A stretch of 64,000 nt of DNA from Nocardioides sp. L-11A (GTDB taxonomy: Bacteria; Actinomycetota; Actinomycetes; Propionibacteriales; Nocardioidaceae), in assembly GCA_029961745.1 (NCBI GenBank), contig CP124680.1, positions 2,046,001 to 2,110,000 of the forward strand. Direction: 5' to 3'. Of this stretch, positions 1 through 9,896 are shown piece by piece. Each line of letters begins with the position of its first letter. Position 1 is the stretch's first letter. The notes below the pieces were generated by a model. It was not told the DNA's origin, did no database searches, and saw only the letters and a program-made list of their open reading frames with translations. Position numbers and translations under genes: made by a program.

Positions 1-293
<293 letters not shown>

Positions 294-299
294 GTGTGG

Positions 300-364
300 G
301 CCGCGCACCAACCGAATTCGTTCCCGGATCGGTCAGATGACGACGAATTCGGTAGGTGCGCGGC
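300..364. repeat. 22-bp inverted repeat in the glnB-glnD gap
   Basis: Positions 300-321 and 343-364 are reverse complements with one mismatch (310/354), separated by 21 nt. The arms contain GAATTC and flank the only space between glnB and glnD. No T-run follows, so it does not look like a classical terminator. It could be an attenuating or processing hairpin or a mobile palindromic element. Confidence 0.8.
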
Positions 365-400
365 ACGCAGACCCACCCCGCACCCCGGGGCCGGGCGGGC

Positions 401-2635
401 ATGACCGCGGCTGACCGCGCCCGGCGGACGGAGGAGGCCGACACCCTCTGCCGCAGCGCGTACGGCGCCGCGGCCGGTCCCGACTCCGGGGTGGCGCTGG
501 TGGCGGTCGGCGGCTACGGGCGGGGCGAGCTGGCGCCGTACTCCGACCTCGACGTGGTCCTGGTGGCCGACGAGGGCGTCGACGAGGAGTGCTGGACCGC
601 GCTGGCCGAGCAGGTCTGGTATCCGCTGTGGGACTCGGGCGCCAAGCTCGACCACGCCGTGCGGACCCTGCCGGAGATGCTGACGGCCGCGGAGGGCGAC
701 GTCCGGGTGGCGTCGGGTCTGCTCGACGTGCGCCACGTCGCCGGCGACCACAGCGTCGCACTGCGGCTGCGGACGACCGCGCTCACCCACTGGCGACGGC
801 AGGCCCGGCTGCGGCTGCCCGAGCTGCGGGAGCTGGTCCGCGGCCGGCACCGGACGGTCGGGGAGCTGGCCCACCTCTCGCTGCCGGACCTCAAGGAGTC
901 CGAGGGCGGCCTGCGCGACGCGACCGTGCTCAAGAGCCTCACCGCGACCTGGCTGGTCGACGTGCCCGCGGCCGACCTGGAGCGCTGCCGCCAGCAGCTC
1001 CTCGACGTGCGCGACCTGCTGCACGCGGCCGCCGGACGGGCGAGCGACCGGATCGCGCCGGAGCACTGGGCGCCGCTCGCCGCCGGGCTCGGGCTGCCGG
1101 ACGAGGCGTCGGCGCAGCGGTACGTGCGCGAGCTGGGGCGGCGGGTCACGCACCTGTCGCGGCTGGCGTGGCGCCGGACCGACGACGCACTGCGGCGGAC
1201 CTCCGCGGCGCGGCCCCGACGCCCCGAGCTGCAGCGGGTCGCCCCAGGCGTCGCGCTGTCCCGCGGTGAGGTCGTCCTCGACCGCGGCGCGCGGCCGGCC
1301 CAGGACCCGACCCTCCTGCTCCGCGCCGCCGCCGAGGCCGCGGAGCGGGACGTCGTGCTCGCCCCGCCGACGGCGGCGCGGCTGGTCCGGGAGTGTCCGG
1401 CGCTGCCCGAGCCGTGGCCCGAGGAGGCCCGCCGGCAGCTGGTCCGGCTGCTCGCCGCCGGGCCCGGTCTGCTGCCGGTCTGGGAGACGCTCGACGAGAC
1501 CGGGGCCCTCGACCGGTTCCTGCCCGAGTGGGAGCGGATCCGGCTACTGCCGCATGCCTCGGCGATCCACCGGTTCACCGTCGACCGGCACGTCGTGGAG
1601 ACCTGCGTCGAGGCGTCGGCGCTGATCCGCGACGTGGCGCGCCCCGACGTCCTGGTCGTCGCGGCGCTGTTGCACGACATCGGCAAGGGGGAGCTGACCG
1701 AGCACAGCGTCGCCGGCGAGCCGATCGCCCGCGCCATCGCCACGCGGATGGGGTTCGCGCCCGAGGAGGCGGACCTGGTCGCGCTCCTGGTGCGCCGGCA
1801 CCTGCTCCTCGCCGACATCGCCACCACCCGCGACCCCGACGACCCCGCCACGATCGACGCCCTCCTCGAGCACGTCGACAGCCCGGATGCGCTGGCGCTG
1901 CTGACCGCGCTGGCGGAGGCCGACGCGAAGGCGGCCTCGCCCAAGGCCTGGACGTCGTGGCGTGCCGGGCTGGTGCTCGACCTGGCGCGCCGGGCGCGGA
2001 CCGCGCTGCAGCGGGGCAGCGTGCCACCGGCCTTCCGGGTGGAGGAGATCCCGATCCCCGCCGCCGTCGCCGACGGTGACGTCTCCATCGCCGTCGAGCC
2101 GGTCGCGGACGGCTCCAGGGTCACCATCGTGGCGCCGGACCGGGTCGGCCTGCTCGCCGACGTCGCCGCGGTGTTCGCGCTGCGCCGGCTCGGGGTGCGC
2201 GCGGCCCGGCTGTGGTCCCAGGGGGAGCACGCCGTGTCGGTGTGGGACCTGGCCGAGGGCGGCCTCGACGCGGGCGCGCTGCGCGACCAGCTGGACGCGG
2301 TCGCTGCGCGGCGGGTCGACCCGGCCGCTCGGCTCCGCCCGCGGCATGCGCCCGGAGAGCTGGATCCGGCGGTCGTCGTACGGCCGGAGGCGAGCGATCA
2401 TGCGACGGTCATCGAGGTCCGCGCGGCGGACCGGCTCGGCGTCGTGTACGTCGTGAGCGCGGCGCTCGCGGCCCTCGACATGACGGTCCGCTCGGCCCAC
2501 ATCTCCACGCTGGGGCCGCAGGCGGTGGACGTGTTCTACGTGCAGGAGGCCGCGGCCGGGGCGCTCTCGGACATGCGCGCGGCGCAGGCCGCCCACGCCG
2601 TCCGGAGGGCGGTCAGGGGGTCTTCCGCACCCTGA
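401..2635 (+). CDS. glnD: [Protein-PII] uridylyl-/adenylyltransferase
   Basis: Modifies and de-modifies the T-loop tyrosine of GlnB according to glutamine level; in actinobacteria the enzyme usually adenylylates. The domains are in the usual order: nucleotidyltransferase core with VGGYGRGELAPYSDLDV near the N-terminus, a linker with the LPDLKESEGGLRD motif, an HD hydrolase domain with AALLHDIGKG, and two C-terminal ACT domains (VTIVAPDRVGLLADVA and IEVRAADRLGVVYVVSAAL). The length of 744 residues is normal for the actinobacterial form. I chose ATG 401; an in-frame GTG at 356 would lie inside the upstream inverted repeat and add 15 residues unlike the family. Confidence 0.95.
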   Translation: MTAADRARRTEEADTLCRSAYGAAAGPDSGVALVAVGGYGRGELAPYSDLDVVLVADEGVDEECWTALAEQVWYPLWDSGAKLDHAVRTLPEMLTAAEGDVRVASGLLDVRHVAGDHSVALRLRTTALTHWRRQARLRLPELRELVRGRHRTVGELAHLSLPDLKESEGGLRDATVLKSLTATWLVDVPAADLERCRQQLLDVRDLLHAAAGRASDRIAPEHWAPLAAGLGLPDEASAQRYVRELGRRVTHLSRLAWRRTDDALRRTSAARPRRPELQRVAPGVALSRGEVVLDRGARPAQDPTLLLRAAAEAAERDVVLAPPTAARLVRECPALPEPWPEEARRQLVRLLAAGPGLLPVWETLDETGALDRFLPEWERIRLLPHASAIHRFTVDRHVVETCVEASALIRDVARPDVLVVAALLHDIGKGELTEHSVAGEPIARAIATRMGFAPEEADLVALLVRRHLLLADIATTRDPDDPATIDALLEHVDSPDALALLTALAEADAKAASPKAWTSWRAGLVLDLARRARTALQRGSVPPAFRVEEIPIPAAVADGDVSIAVEPVADGSRVTIVAPDRVGLLADVAAVFALRRLGVRAARLWSQGEHAVSVWDLAEGGLDAGALRDQLDAVAARRVDPAARLRPRHAPGELDPAVVVRPEASDHATVIEVRAADRLGVVYVVSAALAALDMTVRSAHISTLGPQAVDVFYVQEAAAGALSDMRAAQAAHAVRRAVRGSSAP

Positions 2636-2894
2636 CCACGCCGCGGTCGAGGTCGACACGGACCGGCCGGTCGTCGTCGTCCGGGCTCGGCATCACGGTG
2701 CCCTGGTCGTCGTGGGACCGCAGATCGCGGTCGGCCCGGGCCCGCGCGGGGTCGAAGACGTCGATGAAGCTGCCGAGGCCGTCGGCCACGCCGCCGCCGG
2801 CCGGAGCGCCTCTGCGCAGGGTGCGGTGGCCGGCGAGGACGACGAGCACCAGGAGGGCGAGCCCTGCGCCGGTGAACACCGCGACCGTCGTCAT
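2613..2894 (-). CDS. Small membrane-anchored hypothetical protein
   Basis: 93 residues. An N-terminal hydrophobic helix (about residues 3-21, VAVFTGAGLALLVLVVLAG) is followed by a basic stretch and an Asp/Arg-rich soluble tail, so it is probably anchored with the tail inside the cell. It converges on glnD and overlaps its last 23 bases. I recognise no family. The codon pattern and its fit between glnD and ybdD argue that it is real. Confidence 0.6.
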   Translation of the reverse strand: MTTVAVFTGAGLALLVLVVLAGHRTLRRGAPAGGGVADGLGSFIDVFDPARARADRDLRSHDDQGTVMPSPDDDDRPVRVDLDRGVVRVRKTP

Positions 2895-2912
2895 CCGGTC
2901 AGCATAGGCGGG

Positions 2913-3098
2913 TCAGCAGCACCGGGACCGCGGGTTGTGCTCCCTCAGGTCCGCACGGTGCCGCTCCCAGGCCCGCCGCGAGACGGGCTCGGTGCCGTCG
3001 CGGGCACAGCCCTCGACGTAGTCGTCCCAGCGGGCCTCGCCGGTCGCCTCGCGGACGTACCAGCGGATCGCGCGCCAGGCACGGACCAGCGCTCTCAT
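2913..3098 (-). CDS. ybdD: YbdD/YjiX family small protein
   Basis: 61-residue basic, tryptophan-rich protein (RWYVREATGEARWDDYVEG). Members of this family are encoded directly after the carbon-starvation transporter CstA or BtsT and are needed for pyruvate uptake in Escherichia coli. Here its ATG overlaps the cstA stop by 4 nt (ATGA), so the two are translationally coupled. The two C-terminal cysteines are worth noting but are not diagnostic. Confidence 0.85.
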   Translation of the reverse strand: MRALVRAWRAIRWYVREATGEARWDDYVEGCARDGTEPVSRRAWERHRADLREHNPRSRCC

Positions 3099-5284
3099 CG
3101 CCGGCCCCCGCTCCCCGTCAGGCGGGACTCCTCCCAGGCGCGTACGGCGGCCTTCTCCTCCGCAGTCGCGAAGAAGTCGGCCGGCGCGACGATCTGGGAG
3201 GGAACGGCGGGCACCTCGGTCGTCGGCAGGCCGCCGGCTCGGAGGGCGCGGACCCACACCACGGCGGCGTTGGCGACCACGACGACGACCAGGACGGCGA
3301 AGGTGAGCTGCAGGACGCCGTTGGTGGTGGAGTTCGTGATCACCTGGTCCATCTGGCCCGCGTCCTTGGCGGGGGCCAGCAGCTCGCCGGCGTCGCGGGC
3401 GTCGCGGTAGCGGTCGGCCTGCGCGAAGTAGCCGATGGCGGGGTTGTCGGAGAAGACCTTCTGCCAGCTCGCGGTCATCGTCGCGACCAGGTCCCACACG
3501 AGCGGCACCAGCGGGACCCACACCCAGCGGGCCTTGCCGTGCTTGAGCATCAGCGTCACGCACACGCACAGGGCGATGGCGGCGAGGAGCTGGTTGGAGA
3601 TGCCGAACAGCGGGAACAGCTGATTGATCCCGCCGAGGGGGTCGGTCACGCCGACGTAGAGCATGTAGCCCCAGGCCGCGACCACCAGCGCGCTGGCCGA
3701 CCAGGCGGCCGGGCGCCAGGAGGTGTCGGCGTACCGCGGCCAGAGGTTGCCGATGGTGTCCTGCAGCATGAACCGGCCGACCCGGGTGCCGGCGTCGACG
3801 GCGGTGAGGATGAACAGCGCCTCGAACATGATCGCGAAGTGGTACCAGAACGCCGCCAGGCCGCCGCCGAACGCGTCGGTGAAGATCTGCGAGATCCCGA
3901 CCGCCAGGGTCGGGGCGCCGCCGGTGCGGGAGACCAAGGTCGGCTCCTGGACGGCGGCCGCGGCCTGGGTGAGCGTGTCGGGGGAGAGGGTGAACCCGAG
4001 CGTGCCGACGAACTCCGCGGCGGCGCCCGGGGTGCCGCCCGTCGCGCCCGCCGGGCTGTTCATCGCGAAGTAGAGGCCCTGGTCGATCACGCAGGCCGCG
4101 ATCAGCGCGCTGATGGCGACGAAGGACTCCATCAGCATGCCGCCGTAGCCGATCATCCGGACCTGGCTCTCCTTGGCGATCATCTTGGGCGTCGTGCCCG
4201 ACGAGATGAGCGCATGGAAGCCGGAGAGCGCGCCGCAGGCGATCGTGATGAACACGAAGGGGAACAGCTTGCCCGCGAACACCGGGCCGTCGCCGTCCAT
4301 CGCGAAGCTGGTGACGTCGTCGTTGGCCAGCACGGGGCGGGCCAGGACCAGGCCGACCGCGAGCAGGACGATCACGCCGACCTTCATGAACGTCGACAGG
4401 TAGTCGCGCGGCGTCAGCAGCATCCAGACCGGCAGCACCGAGGCGACGAAGCCGTAGCCGATGAGGCAGATCGTGAGCGTCTCGTGGGAGAGGGTGAGCG
4501 TGTCGCCCAGGCCGGTGTCGTCGATCCAGCCGCCGACGATGATCGCCGCGAGCAGCAGGGCCACGCCGATCGCGGTGGTCTCCGCGACCCGGCCGGGCCG
4601 CAGGTAGCGCAGGTAGAACCCCATGAACAGCGCGATCGGGATGGTCAGGCCGATCGAGAACACGCCCCACGGCGACTCGGCGAGCGCGTTGACCACCACC
4701 AGCGCCAGCACCGCCAGGATGATGATCATGATGGCGAAGACCGCGATCAGGGCGGCGATGCCGCCGACCGTGCCGATCTCCTCGCGCACCATCTGGCCCA
4801 GGCTCTTGCCGTCGCGGCGCATCGAGAAGAAGAGGACCATCATGTCCTGCACGGCGCCCGCCAGGATGACGCCGACGATGATCCAGATCGTGCCCGGCAG
4901 GTAGCCCATCTGGGCCGCCAGCACCGGTCCGACCAGGGGACCGGCCCCCGCGATCGCGGCGAAGTGGTGCCCGAACAGCACCCGCCGGTCCGTGACGTCG
5001 AAGTCCTGGCCGTTCTCCAGCCGCTCGGCAGGCGTGGCCCGGGTGTCGTCGACCTCGAGCACCCGGTCGGCGATGAACCGGGCGTAGAACCGGTACGCGA
5101 TCGCGTACGACGCCAGCGCCGCGAACAGGATCCACAGGGCCGAGACCTCCTCCCCACGGGAGAGGGCGAGCACCGTCCAGCAGACCGCGCCGACGACGGC
5201 GATGCCGCCCCAGATCGCGATGGCGGCGGGGGTCGGCCGGCGGCGCGGCCCGTCCGGTCGTCGTACGGGTGTCGTGGTCGCCAT
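3095..5284 (-). CDS. cstA: Carbon starvation protein A, pyruvate transporter
   Basis: Polytopic membrane transporter of the CstA/BtsT family (pyruvate and possibly peptide uptake on starvation). 729 residues, with the core signature HHFAAIAGAGPLVGPVLAAQ near residue 100, PGTIWIIVG, then many hydrophobic helices and the ALSGFHALISSGTTPKM motif. The start ATG 5284 is preceded by a strong AAGGAGG ribosome-binding site. Reading frames extending further upstream would run into the divergent ffh promoter. Forms a two-gene operon with ybdD, divergent from ffh. Confidence 0.95.
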   Translation of the reverse strand: MATTTPVRRPDGPRRRPTPAAIAIWGGIAVVGAVCWTVLALSRGEEVSALWILFAALASYAIAYRFYARFIADRVLEVDDTRATPAERLENGQDFDVTDRRVLFGHHFAAIAGAGPLVGPVLAAQMGYLPGTIWIIVGVILAGAVQDMMVLFFSMRRDGKSLGQMVREEIGTVGGIAALIAVFAIMIIILAVLALVVVNALAESPWGVFSIGLTIPIALFMGFYLRYLRPGRVAETTAIGVALLLAAIIVGGWIDDTGLGDTLTLSHETLTICLIGYGFVASVLPVWMLLTPRDYLSTFMKVGVIVLLAVGLVLARPVLANDDVTSFAMDGDGPVFAGKLFPFVFITIACGALSGFHALISSGTTPKMIAKESQVRMIGYGGMLMESFVAISALIAACVIDQGLYFAMNSPAGATGGTPGAAAEFVGTLGFTLSPDTLTQAAAAVQEPTLVSRTGGAPTLAVGISQIFTDAFGGGLAAFWYHFAIMFEALFILTAVDAGTRVGRFMLQDTIGNLWPRYADTSWRPAAWSASALVVAAWGYMLYVGVTDPLGGINQLFPLFGISNQLLAAIALCVCVTLMLKHGKARWVWVPLVPLVWDLVATMTASWQKVFSDNPAIGYFAQADRYRDARDAGELLAPAKDAGQMDQVITNSTTNGVLQLTFAVLVVVVVANAAVVWVRALRAGGLPTTEVPAVPSQIVAPADFFATAEEKAAVRAWEESRLTGSGGRR

Positions 5285-5470
5285 GGGATGCCTCCTTGCC
5301 CCGGCGGGGTGCCCCCGATGGCACTCCCGACCTCCGCGCGGCGTGCCGGGCACCCGCGCAGTACCCTCGGACCTCCGCCGCAGACGTCGGGCATCGGAGC
5401 ACTGACGGCTACGATCGGTGTTCGAGACCCTCCACTTTCTACCGACGACTCCGACGAGGACGCAACGCTC

Positions 5471-7048
5471 TTGTTCGCCACACTTTCCGACCGCCTCGCC
5501 GCGACCTTCAAGAACCTGCGCGGCAAGGGCCGGCTCTCCGAGGCCGACATCGACGCGACCGCCCGTGAGATCCGGATCGCCCTGCTCGAGGCCGACGTCG
5601 CCCTGCCGGTCGTCAAGGAGTTCGTCGCCGCCGTCAAGGAGCGTGCCCGCGGCGAGGAGGTCAGCCAGGCGCTGAACCCCGCCCAGCAGGTCGTCAAGAT
5701 CGTCAACGACGAGCTCGTCGAGATCCTCGGCGGCGAGACCCGCCGGCTGCGCTACGCCAAGTCGGGCCCGACCGTCATCATGCTCGCGGGCCTGCAGGGC
5801 GCCGGCAAGACCACGCTGGCCGCCAAGCTCGCGCTCTGGTTCAAGGACCAGGGCAAGGCGCCCATGCTCGTCGCCTGCGACCTGCAGCGGCCCAACGCGG
5901 TCCAGCAGCTCCAGGTCAACGGCGAGAAGGTCGGCGTCCCGGTCTACGCCCCCGAGCCGGGCAACGGCGTCGGCGACCCGGTCTCCGTCGCGAAGGCCTC
6001 CGTCGAGGAGGCCAAGCGCAAGCTGCACGACGTCGTCATCGTCGACACCGCGGGCCGTCTCGGCGTCGACGCCGAGATGATGGCGCAGGCGGCGGGGATC
6101 CGGGACGCCGTGCGGCCGGACGAGGTGCTCTTCGTCGTCGACGCGATGATCGGCCAGGACGCGCTCGTCACCGCGCAGGCCTTCCTCGACGGCGTCGGGT
6201 ACGACGGCGTCGTCCTCACCAAGCTCGACGGCGACGCCCGCGGCGGCGCCGCGCTGTCGATCCGTCAGGTCACCGGCAAGCCGGTCATGTTCGCCTCCTC
6301 CGGCGAGAAGATGACCGACTTCGACGTCTTCCACCCCGACCGGATGGCCTCGCGCATCCTCGACATGGGCGACGTCCTCACCCTGATCGAGCAGGCCGAG
6401 AAGGCCTTCGACCAGGAGGAGGCCCTCAAGGCCGCCGAGAAGCTCACCGGGGGTGACTTCACCCTCGACGACTTCCTGTCGCAGATGCAGCAGCTGAAGA
6501 AGCTCGGCTCGATGCAGAAGATCCTCGGCATGCTGCCCGGCATGGGCCAGATCCGCGAGCAGCTCGAGAACTTCGACGACCGCGAGATCGACCGGGTCGA
6601 GGCGGTCATCCGCTCGATGACCCCCGCCGAGCGGGCCAACCCGAAGCTCATCGACGGCTCCCGCCGCGCCCGCATCGCCAAGGGCTCGGGCCGCACCGTC
6701 TCCGACGTCAACCAGCTCGTCGACCGCTTCTTCGAGGCGCGCAAGATGATGATGCAGATGGCCCGCGGCGGCGGCATGCCGGGGATGCCGGGCATGCCCG
6801 GGATGCCTGGCATGGGCGGGCCCGGCGGCGGCAAGCGGGTCAGCGCCAAGCAGAAGGCGAAGCAGGCCAAGGGCAAGGGCGCCCGCCGCTCCGGCAACCC
6901 GGCCAAGGCGGCCCAGGAGGCGAAGGCGGCCAAGGAGAAGGCCGCCGAGGCGAAGCCGAACCCGTTCGGCATCGGCCAGGACATCGACTACGAGGCGGCC
7001 GCCGAGAACTTGCAGCTGCCCAAGGACTTCTCCAAGTTCCTGAAGTAG
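5471..7048 (+). CDS. ffh: Signal recognition particle protein Ffh
   Basis: GTPase of the signal recognition particle; it binds the 4.5S RNA and nascent hydrophobic signal sequences and delivers ribosomes to FtsY at the membrane. 525 residues: N domain (FATLSDRLAATFKNLRGKG), G domain with P-loop GLQGAGKTT, DTAGRL and TKLDGDARGG, then the methionine-rich M domain ending in a G/M-repeat (GMPGMPGMPGMPGMGG) and a Lys/Ala-rich tail. The TTG at 5471 gives the usual family N-terminus; the upstream open frame has no family resemblance. A possible -10 (TACGAT) lies at 5410. Confidence 0.96.
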   Translation: MFATLSDRLAATFKNLRGKGRLSEADIDATAREIRIALLEADVALPVVKEFVAAVKERARGEEVSQALNPAQQVVKIVNDELVEILGGETRRLRYAKSGPTVIMLAGLQGAGKTTLAAKLALWFKDQGKAPMLVACDLQRPNAVQQLQVNGEKVGVPVYAPEPGNGVGDPVSVAKASVEEAKRKLHDVVIVDTAGRLGVDAEMMAQAAGIRDAVRPDEVLFVVDAMIGQDALVTAQAFLDGVGYDGVVLTKLDGDARGGAALSIRQVTGKPVMFASSGEKMTDFDVFHPDRMASRILDMGDVLTLIEQAEKAFDQEEALKAAEKLTGGDFTLDDFLSQMQQLKKLGSMQKILGMLPGMGQIREQLENFDDREIDRVEAVIRSMTPAERANPKLIDGSRRARIAKGSGRTVSDVNQLVDRFFEARKMMMQMARGGGMPGMPGMPGMPGMGGPGGGKRVSAKQKAKQAKGKGARRSGNPAKAAQEAKAAKEKAAEAKPNPFGIGQDIDYEAAAENLQLPKDFSKFLK

Positions 7049-7154
7049 TCAACTGGACTTGCCGCTCTTGCGGTTTGGGACCAATCCGCGACATTTCAGG
7101 GTCCGGAGGTGCGGTCTCTGCCCAATCGGCGGGGAGCGGATCCCAGGGGGTGGG

Positions 7155-7523
7155 ATGAGTTCGATTCTCATCGTCGATGGAGCCAATGTCGTCGGTGCTC
7201 GCCCGGACGGCTGGTGGAAGGACCGGGCCGGGGCCGCCGCACGTCTCCACGAGCAGCTGCTCGTCGCCGACGTGGAGTTCGACGTCGTGGTCCTGGTGCT
7301 CGAGGGCCAGGCGAAGGGCGGCGTCCGGGCCGGCCGGGACGCGCACGTGCGCACCGTGCACGCCCCGAAGGACGGCGACGCCACGATCGTCGCCGAGGCC
7401 CGCAAGGCCGCCGAGCGGGGCGGCCGGGTCGTCGTGGTGACGGCGGACCGGGCCCTCGACGCCCGGGTGCACGGGGTCGGTGCCACCACGCTCTCGCCGA
7501 CCTGGCTGATCTCCCACCTCTGA
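7155..7523 (+). CDS. NYN-domain (YacP-like) predicted RNase
   Basis: 122 residues beginning SSILIVDGANVVGARPDGWW, the PIN-like/NYN signature with early acidic residues, followed by KDGDATIVAEA and VVTADRALDARV, which carry the further conserved aspartates. NYN proteins are predicted metal-dependent RNases; the actual substrate is unknown. It follows ffh by 106 bp. The ATG at 7155 has a G-rich ribosome-binding site; the longer upstream open frame is not conserved-looking. Confidence 0.8.
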   Translation: MSSILIVDGANVVGARPDGWWKDRAGAAARLHEQLLVADVEFDVVVLVLEGQAKGGVRAGRDAHVRTVHAPKDGDATIVAEARKAAERGGRVVVVTADRALDARVHGVGATTLSPTWLISHL

Positions 7524-7560
7524 CCTCGTTGGGGGGCACCGGAGCCCCGGGGCGCGTTGA

Positions 7561-7573
7561 TAGCGTCGCCCGG
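7561..7573 (+). promoter_or_regulatory. -10 element of a leaderless transcript
   Basis: TAGCGT at 7561-7566 lies 7 nt before the GTG start at 7574, so transcription would begin at or next to the start codon. No ribosome-binding site is present. Confidence 0.5.
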
Positions 7574-8647
7574 GTGAGCGCGCTGAGGTTCTCCGGTCCG
7601 GTCCTGCCCGACGGCGAGGTGCGGGAGGTGTACGTCGTCGACGGACGGATCACCTACGACCGGCCGGCGGGCGCCGAGAGTGCCGGTGAGGGCTGGATCG
7701 TGCCCGGCCTGGTCGACGCCCACAACCACCTCGGCCTCGAGGACGGGGGAGCGGTCGACGACGCCGAGATCGAGCGGACCGCGATCGCCGACCGCGACAA
7801 CGGTGTCCTCCTCACCCGCGACTGCGGCTCCCCGGCCGACACCCGCTGGGTCCACGAGCGCGAGGACCTGCCCCGGCTGATCCGCTGCGGGCGGCACGTG
7901 GCGCGCACCAAGCGCTACCTCCGCAACTACGCCCAGGAGGTCGAGCCCGACGGGCTGGCCGAGGCGGTCGCCGAGCAGGCCGTCGACGGTGACGGCTGGG
8001 TCAAGCTCGTCGGCGACTGGATCTCCCGCGACGACGGCGACCTCGCCCCGTCCTTCCCGGCCGACGCGGTCGCCGCAGCGATCCAGGTCGCCCACGCGCA
8101 GGGGGCCAAGGTCACCGCCCACTGCTTCGGCGCCGACTCCCTCTCCCCGCTCCTCGAGGCCGGCATCGACTGCATCGAGCACGGCACCGGCCTGACCGCC
8201 GCGCATCTGGACCGGATGGTGGCGGGCGGCGTCGCGCTGGTGCCGACGGTGCTGCAGACCGGCAAGTTCCCCGGCTTCGCCGAGGCCGGGCGCGACAAGT
8301 TCCCGGCGTACAGCGCGACCATGGAGTCCCTCTACGCCACCCGCCGCGAGGTCCTGATGAACGCGTACGACGCCGGCGTGGCGCTCTACGTCGGCAGTGA
8401 CGGCGGCGGCTCGTCGCGCCACGGCGTCCTCCACGAGGAGATCCTGGCGATGGCCGCAATGGGCCTCCCCAACGAGTACGTGCTCGGTGCCGCGTCCTGG
8501 CGGGGCCGGGCCTGGCTCGGCTGGAATCCCGGACTCGACGAGGGCGACCCGGCCGACTTCGTCGTCTACCCGCGCAACCCGGTCGAGGACCTGTCCGTGC
8601 TCGCCGAGCCGTCCCGGGTGGTGCTGCGCGGCAGGGTCGTCGCCTGA
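7574..8647 (+). CDS. Amidohydrolase family protein
   Basis: 357-residue metal-dependent hydrolase of the amidohydrolase superfamily (imidazolonepropionase/prolidase-like). Metal-ligand motifs are visible in order: VDAHNHLG (HxH), VTAHCFG (His), CIEHGTGL (His) and YVGSDGGG (Asp). The C-terminal strand LVVYPRNPVEDLSVLAEPSRVVLRGR is the usual beta-sandwich end of the family. The substrate cannot be told from the sequence. The start GTG 7574 is supported by the leaderless -10. Confidence 0.85.
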   Translation: MSALRFSGPVLPDGEVREVYVVDGRITYDRPAGAESAGEGWIVPGLVDAHNHLGLEDGGAVDDAEIERTAIADRDNGVLLTRDCGSPADTRWVHEREDLPRLIRCGRHVARTKRYLRNYAQEVEPDGLAEAVAEQAVDGDGWVKLVGDWISRDDGDLAPSFPADAVAAAIQVAHAQGAKVTAHCFGADSLSPLLEAGIDCIEHGTGLTAAHLDRMVAGGVALVPTVLQTGKFPGFAEAGRDKFPAYSATMESLYATRREVLMNAYDAGVALYVGSDGGGSSRHGVLHEEILAMAAMGLPNEYVLGAASWRGRAWLGWNPGLDEGDPADFVVYPRNPVEDLSVLAEPSRVVLRGRVVA

Positions 8648-9126
8648 CGCTCGCGGCGCCGCACGATCCACGCGACCGCACACCCGAGCGCGACGCAGCC
8701 GAGCGTCCCGGCGACCAGCACGCCGATCAGCATCGCGAGGTGGTTCGGCACCGGTCGCGTCCCGACCGGCTCGTCCGAGGAGCAGGAGATGGTCAGCAGG
8801 CCGGATCCGGTGTCATAGACGTGCTCGAGCATCTCGATGTCCGATCCGGAGACCGACCAGGGTGGCCGACGGAACTCGATCGGCCCGTCGATGTCGCTCG
8901 CCGTGCAGCCGACGGAGTATCCGCTGTTGTCGGCGTCGCTCACGTAGATGCCGTAGGTCCGGTCGGCGGGCAGGTGGAGCTGGCGGGGCGTCTCGTCGAG
9001 CGGGTGGCCGCCTGCCCGGCTGTCGGAGAGGTAGCCGACGCCCGGCACCGCGAGCGCCAGGACCGCGAGCAGGCCGAGGACCAGGCACGACCAACCCCAG
9101 CGGGAGCCGGTGAGGGACCGTGACAT
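8566..9126 (-). CDS. Hypothetical two-helix membrane protein
   Basis: 186 residues with one N-terminal hydrophobic helix (WSCLVLGLLAVLALAVPGVG), an extracytoplasmic domain of about 110 residues with two cysteines (VGCTAS, TISCSS), and a second helix (AMLIGVLVAGTLGCVALGCAVAWIV) followed by an Arg-rich cytoplasmic tail. No family recognised. Its 3' end overlaps the convergent amidohydrolase gene by 82 nt, so either the tail is genuinely overlapping or one end is misjudged. Confidence 0.6.
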   Translation of the reverse strand: MSRSLTGSRWGWSCLVLGLLAVLALAVPGVGYLSDSRAGGHPLDETPRQLHLPADRTYGIYVSDADNSGYSVGCTASDIDGPIEFRRPPWSVSGSDIEMLEHVYDTGSGLLTISCSSDEPVGTRPVPNHLAMLIGVLVAGTLGCVALGCAVAWIVRRRERQATTLPRSTTRDGSASTDRSSTGLRG

Positions 9127-9385
9127 CGCAGCATCGTCGCAGGTCGCCGGCGCCGCCACCCGGGTTCTCGGATCCACCCGTTCGAGCCACCTGTCGCGCC
9201 GCCGAGGGGAGGCATCCTGATTTATGCCCGGCCGCCCCGGCGTGGCAGACTGTCCGACTGAGTTCTGCGACGTCCGGTCCCTCTCAACCGGAGGTGGCAG
9301 AACCCGTCCGAGTCCGGGCCCCGGTGTTCCCCACCTGGCGGTCCCTGGCTCACCCACCACCAGTTCTCAAGGAGACACCACAAAC

Positions 9386-9892
9386 GTGGCCGTCAAGATT
9401 CGTCTGAAGCGCCTGGGCAAGGTCCGGGTTCCGCAGTACCGCATCGTCATCGTCGACTCGCGCAAGAAGCGCGACGGCGCGGTGATCGAGGAGATCGGCA
9501 AGTACCACCCCAAGGAGGACCCGTCGTACATCGACGTCGTCTCCGAGCGGGCGCAGTACTGGCTCGGCGTCGGCGCGCAGCCCTCCGAGGCCGTCGCCCG
9601 CATCCTCGAGATCACCGGCGACTGGCAGAAGTTCAAGGGCATCGACGGCGCCGAGGGCACCCTCAAGGTCAAGGAGCCCAAGCGCGACAAGCTCGAGATC
9701 TTCAACGAGGCCCTCAAGGAGGCCGCCAACGAGCCCAAGGCCTCGGCGACCACCGCGAAGAAGAAGGCCGACAAGAAGGCCGACAAGGTCGAGGAGGCTC
9801 CGGCCGAGGCCGCCGCCGAGGAGACCCCGGCCGAGGCGACCGCCGAGACCCCGGCCGACGAGGCTCCGGCTGCCGAGACCGGCGAGGCCTGA
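9386..9892 (+). CDS. rpsP: 30S ribosomal protein S16
   Basis: 168 residues. The first 80 or so are canonical S16 ([30 protein letters not shown]). The remainder is a long Lys/Ala then Glu/Ala/Pro-rich acidic extension typical of actinobacterial S16. GTG 9386 follows AAGGAG at 9369-9374. First gene of the rpsP-khpA-rimM-trmD group. Confidence 0.97.
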   Translation: MAVKIRLKRLGKVRVPQYRIVIVDSRKKRDGAVIEEIGKYHPKEDPSYIDVVSERAQYWLGVGAQPSEAVARILEITGDWQKFKGIDGAEGTLKVKEPKRDKLEIFNEALKEAANEPKASATTAKKKADKKADKVEEAPAEAAAEETPAEATAETPADEAPAAETGEA

Positions 9893-9896
9893 GCCG

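Noticed and set aside
356..400. GTG start 15 codons upstream of glnD ATG 401
   Set aside because: Lies inside the palindrome and would add residues with no likeness to GlnD; ATG 401 preferred.
2913..5402. Very long antisense and alternate-frame open frames opposite cstA, ffh and the tail genes
   Set aside because: High-GC shadow frames; codon position bias and recognisable motifs are on the annotated strand.
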